The notes under the pieces: model-generated | What the model was told of the DNA's origin: nothing | What the model saw: only the letters and a program-made list of their open reading frames with translations | The model's database searches: none | Shown: one piece after another, positions 30,044 to 38,551 of the stretch | Layout of the letters: the number at the start of each line of letters is the position of its first letter | How positions within the stretch are numbered: position 1 is the stretch's first letter | Translations under genes and position numbers: made by a program | NCBI RefSeq assembly: GCF_004306155.1 | Contig: NZ_BIMR01000059.1 | Location: forward strand, 1-49,979 | Reading direction: 5' to 3' | From: Cellulomonas biazotea | Lineage (GTDB): Bacteria; Actinomycetota; Actinomycetes; Actinomycetales; Cellulomonadaceae | DNA: 49,979 bases

Positions 30044-32815
30044 TCAGTGCCCGGCGTCGTGCCAGCTGGCGCCCACCCCGACGCTCACGTCGAGCGGCAC
30101 GTCCAGCGGACCGTCGCTCGCCGCGTCGCCCGCGGCCGCCATCTGCTCGCGCACCAGCGCCTCGACCTCGTCCCGCTCCCCCGCGGCGACCTCCAGGACG
30201 AGCTCGTCGTGGACCTGCAGCAGCACGCGCGAGGTCAGCCCGCGTCGCGTGAGCTCGCGGTCCACCCCGAGCATCGACACCTTGATGAGGTCCGCCGCGC
30301 TGCCCTGGATCGGCGCGTTGAGCGCCATCCGCTCGGCCGCCTCACGGCGCTGGCGGTTGTCGCTCGTGAGGTCCGGCAGGTACCGGCGGCGCCCGAGGAT
30401 CGTCTGCGTGTAGCCCGTCTGGCGCGCCACGTCGACGACACCCGTGAGGTAGTCCCGCACGCCGCCGAACCGCGCGAAGTAGTCCTGCATGAGCCCCGCG
30501 GCCTCGGAGACCTCGATCGAGAGCTGCTGCGACAGTCCGTACGACGACAGCCCGTACGCCAGGCCGTAGCTCATCGCCTTGATCTTCGACCGCATCGCGG
30601 CCGTGACCTCGTCGGTCGGCACGCCGAACACGCGCGAGCCGACGTACGAGTGCAGGTCCTCGCCCGAGCGGAAGGCCTCGATGAGGCCCTCGTCGCCCGA
30701 CAGGTGCGCCATGATCCGCATCTCGATCTGCGAGTAGTCGGCGGTCAGCAGCGTCTCGAACCCGTCGCCCACGACGAACGCCCGCCGGATCTGGCGGCCT
30801 GCCTCGGTCCGGATCGGGATGTTCTGCAGGTTCGGGTCCGCCGACGACAGCCGGCCCGTCGCCGCGATCGTCTGCTGGAACGTCGTGTGGATCCGCCCGT
30901 CCGGCGCGACCGAGCGGAGCAGCCCCTCGACCGTCTGCCGCAGGCGGATCGCGTCGCGGTGCGCGAGCAGGTGCTCGAGGAACGGGTGCTGCGTGCGCGC
31001 GAACAGGTCCGTGAGCGCCGCGGCGTCGGTCGTGTACCCCGTCTTGATCTTCTTGGTCTTGGGCATGCCGAGCTGGTCGAACAGGACCTCCTGGAGCTGC
31101 TTGGGCGACCCCAGGTTCACCTCCCGGCCGATGACCGCGTACGCGTCCGCGGCCGCACCCTGCACCTGGCCGTCGAACGACTTCTCGAGCGAGGACAGGT
31201 ACGGCGCGTCGATCGCGATGCCGGTGCGCTCCATCCGGGCGAGCACGTCGACCAGCGGCAGCTCGAGGTCGCGCAGCAGGCCGTCGGCGCCGCGGTCCGC
31301 GAGCTCGCCCGCCAGCACGTCGGCGAGGTCACGCACCGCCGACGCCCGCACGGCCGCCCGACGTCCCTCGTCCGTGCCGTCGAGCTCGAGGTCCAGCGCA
31401 CCCTGGCCACCGGTCGCGGCGTCGTCCGCGCCGAGCTCGCGGCGCAGGTACCCGATCGCGAGGTCGGCCAGGTCGTACGCCCGGCGGTCCGGCTGGCACA
31501 GGTACGCGGCGAGCTCGGTGTCGAAGGTGACACCCGCGATGGGCAGGCCGCGCCCGGCCAGGGCGTGCCACGCCTCCTTCGACGCGTGCACGACCTTCGG
31601 CTGCGCGGCGTCGGCCAGCCACGCGGCCAGCGCGGCCTCGTCGACGGGGTCGATCTCCGCGAGGTCGAACGCCGCCGCCTGGCCCGACGCGTCCGCCAGC
31701 GCGACGCCCCAGGCGTCCCCGCCCGACGGCGACCCGGAGCCACGCACGTCGACACCGAGCGGCTGGCCCGACCGGCCCGCGAGCCACGACCCGAGCTCGC
31801 CCGTGCCCAGGGCCGCGACGTCGAGGGCCGCCGCGGCGACCGCGGCCGGCTTCTCGTTCTCGTCCGGCAGCATCGCGAACAGCCGGTCGCGCAGCGCGCG
31901 GAACTCGAGCTCGTCGAGGATCGCGTGCAGCTCGTGACGGTCCCACGGCCGCGCCGCCAGGTCCTCCGGACCGAGCGGCAGCTCGAGGTCCGTGAGGAGG
32001 TGGTTGAGCTGCCGGTTGAGCTGCACCTGCTCGAGGTTCTCGCGCAGCGACTCCCCCGCCTTGCCGGTGACCTTGTCGGCGTTCGCGACGATGCCCTCGA
32101 GGCCGTCGAACTGGCCGATCCACTTCGCGGCGGTCTTCGGGCCGACGCCCGGGATCCCCGGCAGGTTGTCCGACGTCTCGCCGACGAGCGCCGCGAGGTC
32201 CGGGTACCGCTCCGGCGGCACGCCGTACTTGGTCTCGACCGCCGCGGGCGTCATGCGCGCGAGCTCGGAGACGCCCTTGACCGGGTACAGCACGGTGACG
32301 TCGTCGTTGACGAGCTGGAGGGCGTCGCGGTCGCCCGTGCAGATGAGCACCTGCATCCCCTGCGCGCGGGCCTGGTGCGAGAGCGTCGCGAGGATGTCGT
32401 CCGCCTCGTAGTGCGGCTTCTCCAGGACCGGGATGTGCATCGTCGCGAGCACCCGCTGGATGATCGGCACCTGGCCGCGGAACGGCTCGGGCGTCGCGTC
32501 GCGGTTGCCCTTGTACGCCTCGTACTGCTCGGTGCGGAACGTCGTGCGGCCCACGTCGAACGCGACCGCGACGTGCGTCGGCTCCTCGTCCCGCAGCAGG
32601 TTGGCGAGCATCGACGTGAACCCGAAGACCGCGTTGGTCGGGGTGCCCGTCGACGTCGCGAACTTGTCGACCGGAAGCGCGAAGAACGCGCGGTACGCCA
32701 TCGAGTGGCCGTCGATCAGCAGGAGCCGCGCGGGACCCGCGGGGACGGCCGGGGCCGTCGACGACGGGGCGTCGGGCAGGACGTCGGGCAGGGCGGCTGG
32801 CTGTGCGTCGCTCAC
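30044..32815 (-). CDS. polA: DNA polymerase I
   Basis: PolA, 923 residues from the GTG at 32815. The N-terminal 5'-3' exonuclease (LLLIDGHSMAYRAFFALP, then YEADDILATL and GDRDALQLV) is intact. The middle 3'-5' exonuclease domain is degenerate: the DxE position reads VDVRG and the second motif VVHASKEAW, so proofreading should be lost, as in other actinobacteria. The polymerase domain has SADPNLQNIPIRT, TADYSQIEMRI, the O-helix RSKIKAMSYGLAYGLS and VHDELVLEV. An in-frame ATG at 32836 exists, but it overlaps the divergent thioesterase start. TAGGTT at 32823-32828 lies 7 nt before the GTG, supporting a leaderless start there. Confidence 0.96.
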   Translation of the reverse strand: MSDAQPAALPDVLPDAPSSTAPAVPAGPARLLLIDGHSMAYRAFFALPVDKFATSTGTPTNAVFGFTSMLANLLRDEEPTHVAVAFDVGRTTFRTEQYEAYKGNRDATPEPFRGQVPIIQRVLATMHIPVLEKPHYEADDILATLSHQARAQGMQVLICTGDRDALQLVNDDVTVLYPVKGVSELARMTPAAVETKYGVPPERYPDLAALVGETSDNLPGIPGVGPKTAAKWIGQFDGLEGIVANADKVTGKAGESLRENLEQVQLNRQLNHLLTDLELPLGPEDLAARPWDRHELHAILDELEFRALRDRLFAMLPDENEKPAAVAAAALDVAALGTGELGSWLAGRSGQPLGVDVRGSGSPSGGDAWGVALADASGQAAAFDLAEIDPVDEAALAAWLADAAQPKVVHASKEAWHALAGRGLPIAGVTFDTELAAYLCQPDRRAYDLADLAIGYLRRELGADDAATGGQGALDLELDGTDEGRRAAVRASAVRDLADVLAGELADRGADGLLRDLELPLVDVLARMERTGIAIDAPYLSSLEKSFDGQVQGAAADAYAVIGREVNLGSPKQLQEVLFDQLGMPKTKKIKTGYTTDAAALTDLFARTQHPFLEHLLAHRDAIRLRQTVEGLLRSVAPDGRIHTTFQQTIAATGRLSSADPNLQNIPIRTEAGRQIRRAFVVGDGFETLLTADYSQIEMRIMAHLSGDEGLIEAFRSGEDLHSYVGSRVFGVPTDEVTAAMRSKIKAMSYGLAYGLSSYGLSQQLSIEVSEAAGLMQDYFARFGGVRDYLTGVVDVARQTGYTQTILGRRRYLPDLTSDNRQRREAAERMALNAPIQGSAADLIKVSMLGVDRELTRRGLTSRVLLQVHDELVLEVAAGERDEVEALVREQMAAAGDAASDGPLDVPLDVSVGVGASWHDAGH

Positions 32816-32822
32816 GGGTGCC

Positions 32823-32828
32823 AACCTA
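32823..32828 (-). promoter_or_regulatory. polA -10 box, leaderless promoter
   Basis: TAGGTT on the minus strand ends 7 nt before the polA GTG at 32815, inside the 19-bp gap to the divergent thioesterase gene. Confidence 0.45.
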
Positions 32829-32834
32829 TCTGCC

Positions 32835-33248
32835 ATGTCCGACACCTCTGACGCCCTGGCCGCGACCCCGTCGATCGCCGGCACCCTCCTCGAGCGCATG
32901 GGCATCGAGGTCGTCGAGCTCTCCGCCGGGCGGGCCGTCGGCACCATGCCCGTCGAGGGCAACACCCAGCCGTACGGGCTGCTGCACGGCGGTGCGTCGG
33001 CCGTGCTCGCCGAGACGCTCGGGTCCTACGCGGCCCAGGTGCACGCCGGAGCCGGACGTGCCGCGGTCGGCATCGAGCTGAGCGCGACGCACCACCGGTC
33101 CGCACGGTCCGGACTCGTCACCGGGACGGCGACGGCCCTGCACCTGGGCTCGACGCTCGCGACCTACGAGGTCGTCGTCGAGGACGCCGACGGCCGTCGG
33201 CTCTGCACCGCAAGGCTCACCTGCATGCTGATCGACGCCCGCCGCTGA
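32835..33248 (+). CDS. PaaI-family hotdog thioesterase
   Basis: A 137-residue single hotdog domain. The PaaI signature is clear: NTQPYGLLHGGASAVLAETLGS, where the Asn, the HGG and the Glu/Asp seven residues later form the active site. These enzymes hydrolyse acyl-CoA thioesters, often phenylacetyl- or hydroxybenzoyl-CoA; the real substrate is unknown. The gene is divergent from polA with only 19 bp between starts, and its last 85 bp lie antisense to the end of the GNAT gene. Confidence 0.9.
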   Translation: MSDTSDALAATPSIAGTLLERMGIEVVELSAGRAVGTMPVEGNTQPYGLLHGGASAVLAETLGSYAAQVHAGAGRAAVGIELSATHHRSARSGLVTGTATALHLGSTLATYEVVVEDADGRRLCTARLTCMLIDARR

Positions 33249-33883
33249 CCCGCGGCGTCGACCCCGGGAGCGGACGCCTGCTCGGGCACCTCGGTCGCGC
33301 GGATGCGACCCTGCCGCCGCCGCGCGATGAGGTCCTCCAGCCCGCGTGAGCCCGCGCGCCGCGGCGCGCCCTGCATCACCGCGGGCGCGAGGTCGTGCGC
33401 GAGGCGGCGCTGCAGCGCCGACGTCGTGACGACCCGGTGCGACGCCGCCGGGGCGAAGCCCAGCCGGGCCAGGAAGCGCTGCATCCCGCGGGCGCCGGGC
33501 AGGGGCGAGGCGTACAGCTCGGTGGCCCCGACCTCCTCGGCGCGGGCGACCGCGGCCACGAGGAGCGCGTGCCCGAGACCGCGTCGACGCGCCTCGGGGA
33601 CGACGTACACCGCCTCGATGTTCATGCTGACGACGTCCGTGAACGGCCCCGGCCCGACGACGCGGGCGAGCAGCAGCCCGCTCGCGTGGCCGTCGAGCGA
33701 GGCCACCAGGACGAGACCGCCGGGGAACGCTCGGAGCGCTCCCAGCTGGTCGCGGAGACGGTCGGCGTCGTCCGTGCACAGCTGCGCCCCGACGGCCGCC
33801 TCGCGGCGCGCCAGCAGGCACACCTCGACGAGGTCTTCGAGATCGTCAGGGCACGCGATGCGGACGTGGACACCTGGGCGCAC
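33164..33883 (-). CDS. GNAT-family N-acetyltransferase
   Basis: A 239-residue protein with a GNAT domain in its N-terminal two-thirds. It starts VHVRIACPDDLEDLVEV; the acetyl-CoA-binding motif A is IEAVYVVPEARRRGLGHALLVAAV, followed by GATELYASPLPGARGMQRFLARLGFAPA. The C-terminal 70 residues are basic and without clear fold. I chose the GTG at 33883, which has GGAGG (33894-33898) 10 nt upstream; an open frame runs on to 33952. The acceptor substrate is unknown. The last 85 bp overlap the thioesterase gene on the other strand. Confidence 0.75.
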   Translation of the reverse strand: MRPGVHVRIACPDDLEDLVEVCLLARREAAVGAQLCTDDADRLRDQLGALRAFPGGLVLVASLDGHASGLLLARVVGPGPFTDVVSMNIEAVYVVPEARRRGLGHALLVAAVARAEEVGATELYASPLPGARGMQRFLARLGFAPAASHRVVTTSALQRRLAHDLAPAVMQGAPRRAGSRGLEDLIARRRQGRIRATEVPEQASAPGVDAAGQRRASISMQVSLAVQSRRPSASSTTTS

Positions 33884-34097
33884 GGCGGTCGAGCCTCCAG
33901 ACGGGACGAGGGGGATCCCTTCGGGCTGGTGCCGTCCTGCCCGCGGCGGCACCGAGACCGATCATGGCGCAGCGGCCGTCCACCTGCCTAGTCCCCCAAG
34001 GTCCCGGGCCTCCCGGACCTGGACGGACGCCCAGCATCGAGGCTCGTCGGAGGCGACACCGGCTCACTCGTTCGGCGCGGCTCTCGCGTTCACGTAA

Positions 34098-34125
34098 TGA
34101 ACAAGACACAATCCCTCCCTATCGT
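34098..34125 (+). promoter_or_regulatory. liv operon promoter
   Basis: TGAACA (34098-34103) and TATCGT (34120-34125) are spaced by 16 bp. The predicted start is near 34132, giving a leader of about 85 nt before the GTG of livH. This argues against an upstream in-frame ATG at 34097, which would lie in the -35 element. Confidence 0.5.
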
Positions 34126-34216
34126 CCTGCCACCCCGGCTGGGCGTCGCACCCGCTCGACAGCGCCGCCGAGCCCACTCGTCTCGCGCTCCTACACACGA
34201 CGGACGGAGGTCCCAG

Positions 34217-35653
34217 GTGCGACCAGTCGCCGCGGACCCGCTCGCCGGCTCGCCACCTCGAGCCGCACGCCCCCTCACGCTGCTGCTCCTCGTGGCCGCC
34301 TTCCTCACGTGGTCGGTCCTCGGTCTCGCGACCGCGCCGTCCGCCCGCGCCGCCACGCAGGCCTGCGTCGCCGACGCGGCGACCGGCTGCATCAACGGGA
34401 CCATCCGGACCTCGGCGGGCGCGCCCGCCGCCGGGACCACGCTCACGGTCGACGGACCCGGCGGGGAGTCCACGGCCACGACCGACGCCGAGGGCCGCTG
34501 GTCCGTCGCCGTCACCGAGGCCGGGGAGTACGAGGTGACGCTCGACACCGCGACGCTGCCGGCCGGGGAGACGTTGCGGCTGCCCGACCAGAACCCCCGC
34601 GTCGTCCAGGTGAACCTCGGCTCGTCGTCCGTCGCGCTGTTCCCGCTCGGTGCGCCCGTCGAGGCGCCCGCGGGCGGCGACGACGGCTCGACCGACGAGC
34701 CCAGCGCGGCCCCCGCACCGGGCTCCGGCACCGGGCAGGCCGCCACGGCCGCGTCCAGCGGGTCCGGGATCACCGCGGCCCGGGTCGCCCAGCTCACGGT
34801 CAACGGGCTCGTGTTCGGCACGCTCCTGGCGCTCGCCAGCGTCGGCCTGTCGCTGATCTACGGGACGACCGGCCTGAGCAACTTCGCGCACGGCGAGCAG
34901 GTGTCCCTCGGCGGGATCCTCGCGTACGTCGGCACGCAGCTCGTCGGGCTGCCGCTCGTGCCGTCGGCGATCATCGCCGTCGCCATCGGTGCCGCGACCG
35001 GCTGGCTGCAGGACACGTTCCTGTGGCGGCCGCTGCGGCGCCGCGGCGTCGGGATGATCCAGCAGATGATCGTGACGATCGGTCTGTCGATGGCGATCTC
35101 GTACGTCTTCCAGTTCTTCTTCGGCGCCGGGCCCCTGCGCATCGTCACCGACACGCCCCAGTCCGTGATGATCGGCCCCGTCCGGCTCACGGTCACGACG
35201 CTCATCTCGATGGGCGTCGCGGCGGTCGCGCTCGGCGGCGTCGCGTACTTCCTGCTCGGCACCCGGGCCGGCCGCGCCACCCGTGCCGTCGCCGACAACC
35301 CCGCGCTCAGCGCGGCGTCCGGCATCTCCGTCAACCGGATGATCCGGCTGGTCTGGGTGCTCGGCGCGGGCCTCGCGGCCCTCGGCGGCGTCCTCGTCGG
35401 GCTCTACTTCGGCGCGACGTCGTGGTACTCCGGCGGTGCGCTGCTGCTGCTCATGTTCGCCGCGGTCACCCTCGGCGGGCTCGGGGCGGCGTTCGGCGCC
35501 CTCGCCGGATCCATCGTCATCGGCCTCGTGGTCGAGCTGTCGAGCCTCTGGATCCCTATCGACATGCGCTACGCCTCGGCGCTCGTCATCCTCATCCTCG
35601 TCCTGCTGGTACGACCGCAGGGCATCCTCGGCCGAGCGACGCGCGTCGGATAA
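34217..35653 (+). CDS. livH: Branched-chain amino-acid ABC permease LivH with N-terminal extracellular domain
   Basis: A 478-residue protein in two parts. Residues 1-45 are a signal peptide (LTLLLLVAAFLTWSVLGL ... SARA). Residues about 46-140 form a small beta-sandwich of the carboxypeptidase-regulatory/CNA-B type (GCINGTIRTSAGAPAAGTTLTVDG ... TTDAEGRWSVAVTEAGEYEV). A 50-residue Pro/Ser/Gly/Asp-rich linker follows. From about residue 190 the LivH permease begins (VNGLVFGTLLALASVGLSLIYG), with about eight helices. The GTG at 34217 follows GGAGG by 6 nt. LivH normally lacks any extracellular domain, so the fusion is notable. It is first in livHMGF. Confidence 0.9.
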   Translation: MRPVAADPLAGSPPRAARPLTLLLLVAAFLTWSVLGLATAPSARAATQACVADAATGCINGTIRTSAGAPAAGTTLTVDGPGGESTATTDAEGRWSVAVTEAGEYEVTLDTATLPAGETLRLPDQNPRVVQVNLGSSSVALFPLGAPVEAPAGGDDGSTDEPSAAPAPGSGTGQAATAASSGSGITAARVAQLTVNGLVFGTLLALASVGLSLIYGTTGLSNFAHGEQVSLGGILAYVGTQLVGLPLVPSAIIAVAIGAATGWLQDTFLWRPLRRRGVGMIQQMIVTIGLSMAISYVFQFFFGAGPLRIVTDTPQSVMIGPVRLTVTTLISMGVAAVALGGVAYFLLGTRAGRATRAVADNPALSAASGISVNRMIRLVWVLGAGLAALGGVLVGLYFGATSWYSGGALLLLMFAAVTLGGLGAAFGALAGSIVIGLVVELSSLWIPIDMRYASALVILILVLLVRPQGILGRATRVG

Positions 35654-35665
35654 GGAACCACCACC

Positions 35666-36652
35666 ATGGACTGGACACGCATCCTCACGCTCGTCGTCGC
35701 CGAGTTCTTCGCGCCGACGACCGCCGCCTACGCCCTCGCGGCGATCGGCCTCAACATCCACTTCGGGCTCACGGGCCTGCTCAACATGGGCCAGGCGGGC
35801 TTCATGCTCCTCGGCGCCTACGGCTTCGCCATCTCGACCATCGCGGGCTGGCCCCTGTGGGCCGCCGTGCTCGTCGCCATCGCGGCGGCCACGGTGTTCG
35901 CGCTGATCCTCGGCATCCCGACCCTCAAGCTGCGCGGCGACTACCTCGCGATCGTCACGATCGCGGCGGCGGAGATCGTCCGGCTCGTCGGGCGCTCCAC
36001 GACGTTCACCGACCTCACGGGCGCCTCGAGCGGCCTGCGCGGCAACCAGTACAAGGGCAGCTTCCAGGACGCGTCACCGTTCCCCGACGGGACGTGGGCG
36101 CTCGGGCCGTTCGAGTACGCCGTCAACGCGTCGAACAGCTGGTGGGTCCGCCTCGTCGGCTGGGCCGTCGTCGCCCTCGCCTGCCTGCTCGTCTGGCTGC
36201 TCATCCGCTCGCCGTGGGGCCGCGTCCTCAAGGGCATCCGGGAGGACGAGGACGCCGTGCGCTCGCTCGGCAAGAACGTCTACTCCTACAAGATGCAGTC
36301 GCTCGTCCTGGGCGGTGCGATCGGCGCCGTCGCGGGCATCCTCTACGTCCTGCCACGGGCCGTGCAGCCCGACTCGATGGGGCGCTCCATGACGTTCTTC
36401 GTCTGGACGATCCTGCTGCTCGGCGGCGCCGCGACGGTCTTCGGACCGGTGCTCGGCTCGATCATCTTCTGGGCCGTCCTGGCGCTCGTGAAGCTCACGA
36501 TGCGCGAGACGATCCCGACGACGGTCCTGCGCAGCGAGCAGATCGAGCAGTTCGGCTGGATCATCGTCGGCGTCGCCCTGATGCTGCTGATCATCTTCCG
36601 GCCACAAGGCATCCTCGGAGACAAGAAGGAGCTCGCGATCCATGCCCACTGA
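35666..36652 (+). CDS. livM: Branched-chain amino-acid ABC permease LivM
   Basis: A 328-residue permease with about nine helices and the LivM landmarks LNIHFGLTGLLNMGQAGFMLLGAYG near the N-terminus and SPWGRVLKGIREDEDAVRSLG in the coupling loop. It ends in RPQGILGDKKEL, typical of the family. AAGGA lies 10 nt before the ATG. Its last 11 bp overlap the start of livG, and it forms the membrane channel with LivH. Confidence 0.94.
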   Translation: MDWTRILTLVVAEFFAPTTAAYALAAIGLNIHFGLTGLLNMGQAGFMLLGAYGFAISTIAGWPLWAAVLVAIAAATVFALILGIPTLKLRGDYLAIVTIAAAEIVRLVGRSTTFTDLTGASSGLRGNQYKGSFQDASPFPDGTWALGPFEYAVNASNSWWVRLVGWAVVALACLLVWLLIRSPWGRVLKGIREDEDAVRSLGKNVYSYKMQSLVLGGAIGAVAGILYVLPRAVQPDSMGRSMTFFVWTILLLGGAATVFGPVLGSIIFWAVLALVKLTMRETIPTTVLRSEQIEQFGWIIVGVALMLLIIFRPQGILGDKKELAIHAH

Positions 36653-37601
36653 GCCCACTTCTGCGACCGTCGACCACCGGGCCGCCGTCGAGGCCGCGCT
36701 GCGGGACGTCGAGCACGTCCCCGGCGCCGCCAAGCCGGACCCGATCCTCGTCGCCGACGACGTGCGCCGTCACTTCGGCGGCGTCAACGCGGTCGACGTC
36801 GACCACCTCGAGGTGCAGCGCGGCGCCATCACCGCGCTCATCGGCCCGAACGGCGCCGGCAAGACGACGCTGTTCAACCTGCTCACCGGCTTCGACAAGC
36901 CCAGCAGCGGGCGCTGGACGTTCGAGGGGCGCACGCTCGGCGGGGTCCCCGCCGCCCGCGTCGCCCGCGCCGGCATGGTGCGCACGTTCCAGCTCACCAA
37001 GGCGCTCAACCGCATGACCGTCATCGAGAACATGCGTCTCGGTGCGGTCAGCCAGCCCGGCGAGAACCTGCTCACCGCGCTCGTGCCGCCGCTGTGGCGC
37101 CGGCGCGAGGAGGAGATCACCGCCCAGGCCGAGGAGCTGCTCGCGCGGTTCAAGCTCGACACCAAGCGGGACGACTTCGCGGGCAGCCTGTCGGGCGGTC
37201 AGCGCAAGCTGCTCGAGATGGCGCGGGCCCTCATGGCGACGCCGACGATGATCATGCTCGACGAGCCCATGGCCGGCGTGAACCCCGCGCTCACCCAGTC
37301 GCTGCTGGGGCACATCCAGGCGCTGCGCGACGACGGCACCACGGTGCTGTTCGTGGAGCACGACATGCACATGGTCCGGCACATCTCCGACTGGGTCGTC
37401 GTCATGACCGAGGGCCGCATCGTCGCCGAGGGGCCGCCCGAGTCCGTCATGGGCAACCCCGCCGTGATCGACGCGTACCTCGGTGCGCACCACGACACGG
37501 ACCTGGGCGACGACGCGCTGCTCGACGAGGCGGCGCTCGAGGACGTCGCGCCGGACCAGGACGCGGCCGGCCGGCCCGGCACCGAGGAGGGGACCCGATG
37601 A
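36642..37601 (+). CDS. livG: Branched-chain amino-acid ABC ATPase LivG
   Basis: A 319-residue ATP-binding subunit with Walker A GPNGAGKTT, signature LSGGQRKLLEMARALM, Walker B MIMLDEPMAGV and switch His (VEHDMHMV). LivG proteins are usually about 255 residues; this one has N-terminal (about 25) and C-terminal (about 40, acidic) extensions. The ATG lies within the last codons of livM, with AAGGAG 10 nt upstream, and the stop overlaps the livF start (ATGA). Confidence 0.94.
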   Translation: MPTEPTSATVDHRAAVEAALRDVEHVPGAAKPDPILVADDVRRHFGGVNAVDVDHLEVQRGAITALIGPNGAGKTTLFNLLTGFDKPSSGRWTFEGRTLGGVPAARVARAGMVRTFQLTKALNRMTVIENMRLGAVSQPGENLLTALVPPLWRRREEEITAQAEELLARFKLDTKRDDFAGSLSGGQRKLLEMARALMATPTMIMLDEPMAGVNPALTQSLLGHIQALRDDGTTVLFVEHDMHMVRHISDWVVVMTEGRIVAEGPPESVMGNPAVIDAYLGAHHDTDLGDDALLDEAALEDVAPDQDAAGRPGTEEGTR

Positions 37602-38467
37602 GCGACGCGATGGACGCCGTCACGCGCGACGACCACGAGGCCGCACCGACTGCGACGGCCGTCACCACCGGGGACCGCGCCGCCCTGCACCGGGGCGCAC
37701 CCCAGGGTGAGCCGCTGCTCGAGGCCACCGACCTCGTCGCCGGGTACCTGCCGGGCGTCGACATCCTCAACGGCTGCAACCTCGTCCTGCACCCGGGCGA
37801 GCTCGTCGGCATCATCGGCCCGAACGGCGCCGGGAAGTCGACGCTGCTCAAGTCGCTGTTCGGGCTCGTGCCCGTCCGGTCCGGCACGGTCACGCTCGGC
37901 GGGGAGGCGATCACCAACCTGCGGGCCGACCACCTGGTCCAGCGCGGGGTCGGCTTCGTCCCGCAGACGAACAACGTGTTCCCCTCGCTCACCATCGAGG
38001 AGAACCTGCAGATGGGCGCCTTCCAGGCTCCCAAGCGGTACGCCGAGCGGTTCGCGTTCGTCGCGGACCTCTTCCCGACGCTCGCCGAGCGGCGCCGCCA
38101 GCGGGCGGGGTCCCTGTCGGGCGGCGAGCGGCAGATGGTCGCCATGGCGCGCGCGCTCATGATGGAGCCGTCCGTGCTGCTGCTCGACGAGCCGTCCGCC
38201 GGCCTGTCGCCGGTGAAGCAGGACGAGACGTTCCTGCGGACCCGGCGGATCAACAAGGCCGGGGTGTCGGTCGTCATCGTCGAGCAGAACGCCCGGCGTG
38301 CCCTGCAGATCTGCGACCGCGGCTACGTCCTCGACCAGGGCCGCAACGCCTACTCGGGGCCGGGCCGCGAGCTCATGCACGACCCGAAGGTCATCGAGCT
38401 GTACCTCGGGACCCTGGCGGCGGACGTCGAGAGCGCCGCGAAGAAGGACGAGCCCGAGGCGTCCTGA
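37598..38467 (+). CDS. livF: Branched-chain amino-acid ABC ATPase LivF
   Basis: A 289-residue second ATPase of the importer. Walker A is GPNGAGKST, the signature LSGGERQMVAMARALM, and Walker B VLLLDEPSAGLSP. The N-terminal 40 residues precede the usual LivF start. It couples to livG by a 4-bp overlap and is followed by a strong terminator hairpin, closing the operon. The matching binding protein is encoded 3.2 kb downstream on the other strand. Confidence 0.94.
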   Translation: MSDAMDAVTRDDHEAAPTATAVTTGDRAALHRGAPQGEPLLEATDLVAGYLPGVDILNGCNLVLHPGELVGIIGPNGAGKSTLLKSLFGLVPVRSGTVTLGGEAITNLRADHLVQRGVGFVPQTNNVFPSLTIEENLQMGAFQAPKRYAERFAFVADLFPTLAERRRQRAGSLSGGERQMVAMARALMMEPSVLLLDEPSAGLSPVKQDETFLRTRRINKAGVSVVIVEQNARRALQICDRGYVLDQGRNAYSGPGRELMHDPKVIELYLGTLAADVESAAKKDEPEAS

Positions 38468-38476
38468 GCGGCTCGC

Positions 38477-38517
38477 CGGGGGCGGTGGACGGACGACCGG
38501 TCCGCCCACCGCCCCCG
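38477..38517 (+). terminator. liv operon terminator hairpin
   Basis: An 18-bp stem with one mismatch (left arm CGGGGGCGGTGG..., right arm ...CCACCGCCCCCG) and a 5-nt loop, 10 nt after the livF stop and ahead of the convergent cellulose-binding gene. Confidence 0.78.
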
Positions 38518-38551
38518 CCCTTCATGCAGCGTCACGCGCCCCCGTCGCGCG

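Noticed and set aside
34097-34216. Earlier start for livH at ATG 34097
   Set aside because: It would place the start inside the predicted -35 element, gives an Arg-rich leader without homology, and the GTG at 34217 has a well-spaced GGAGG.
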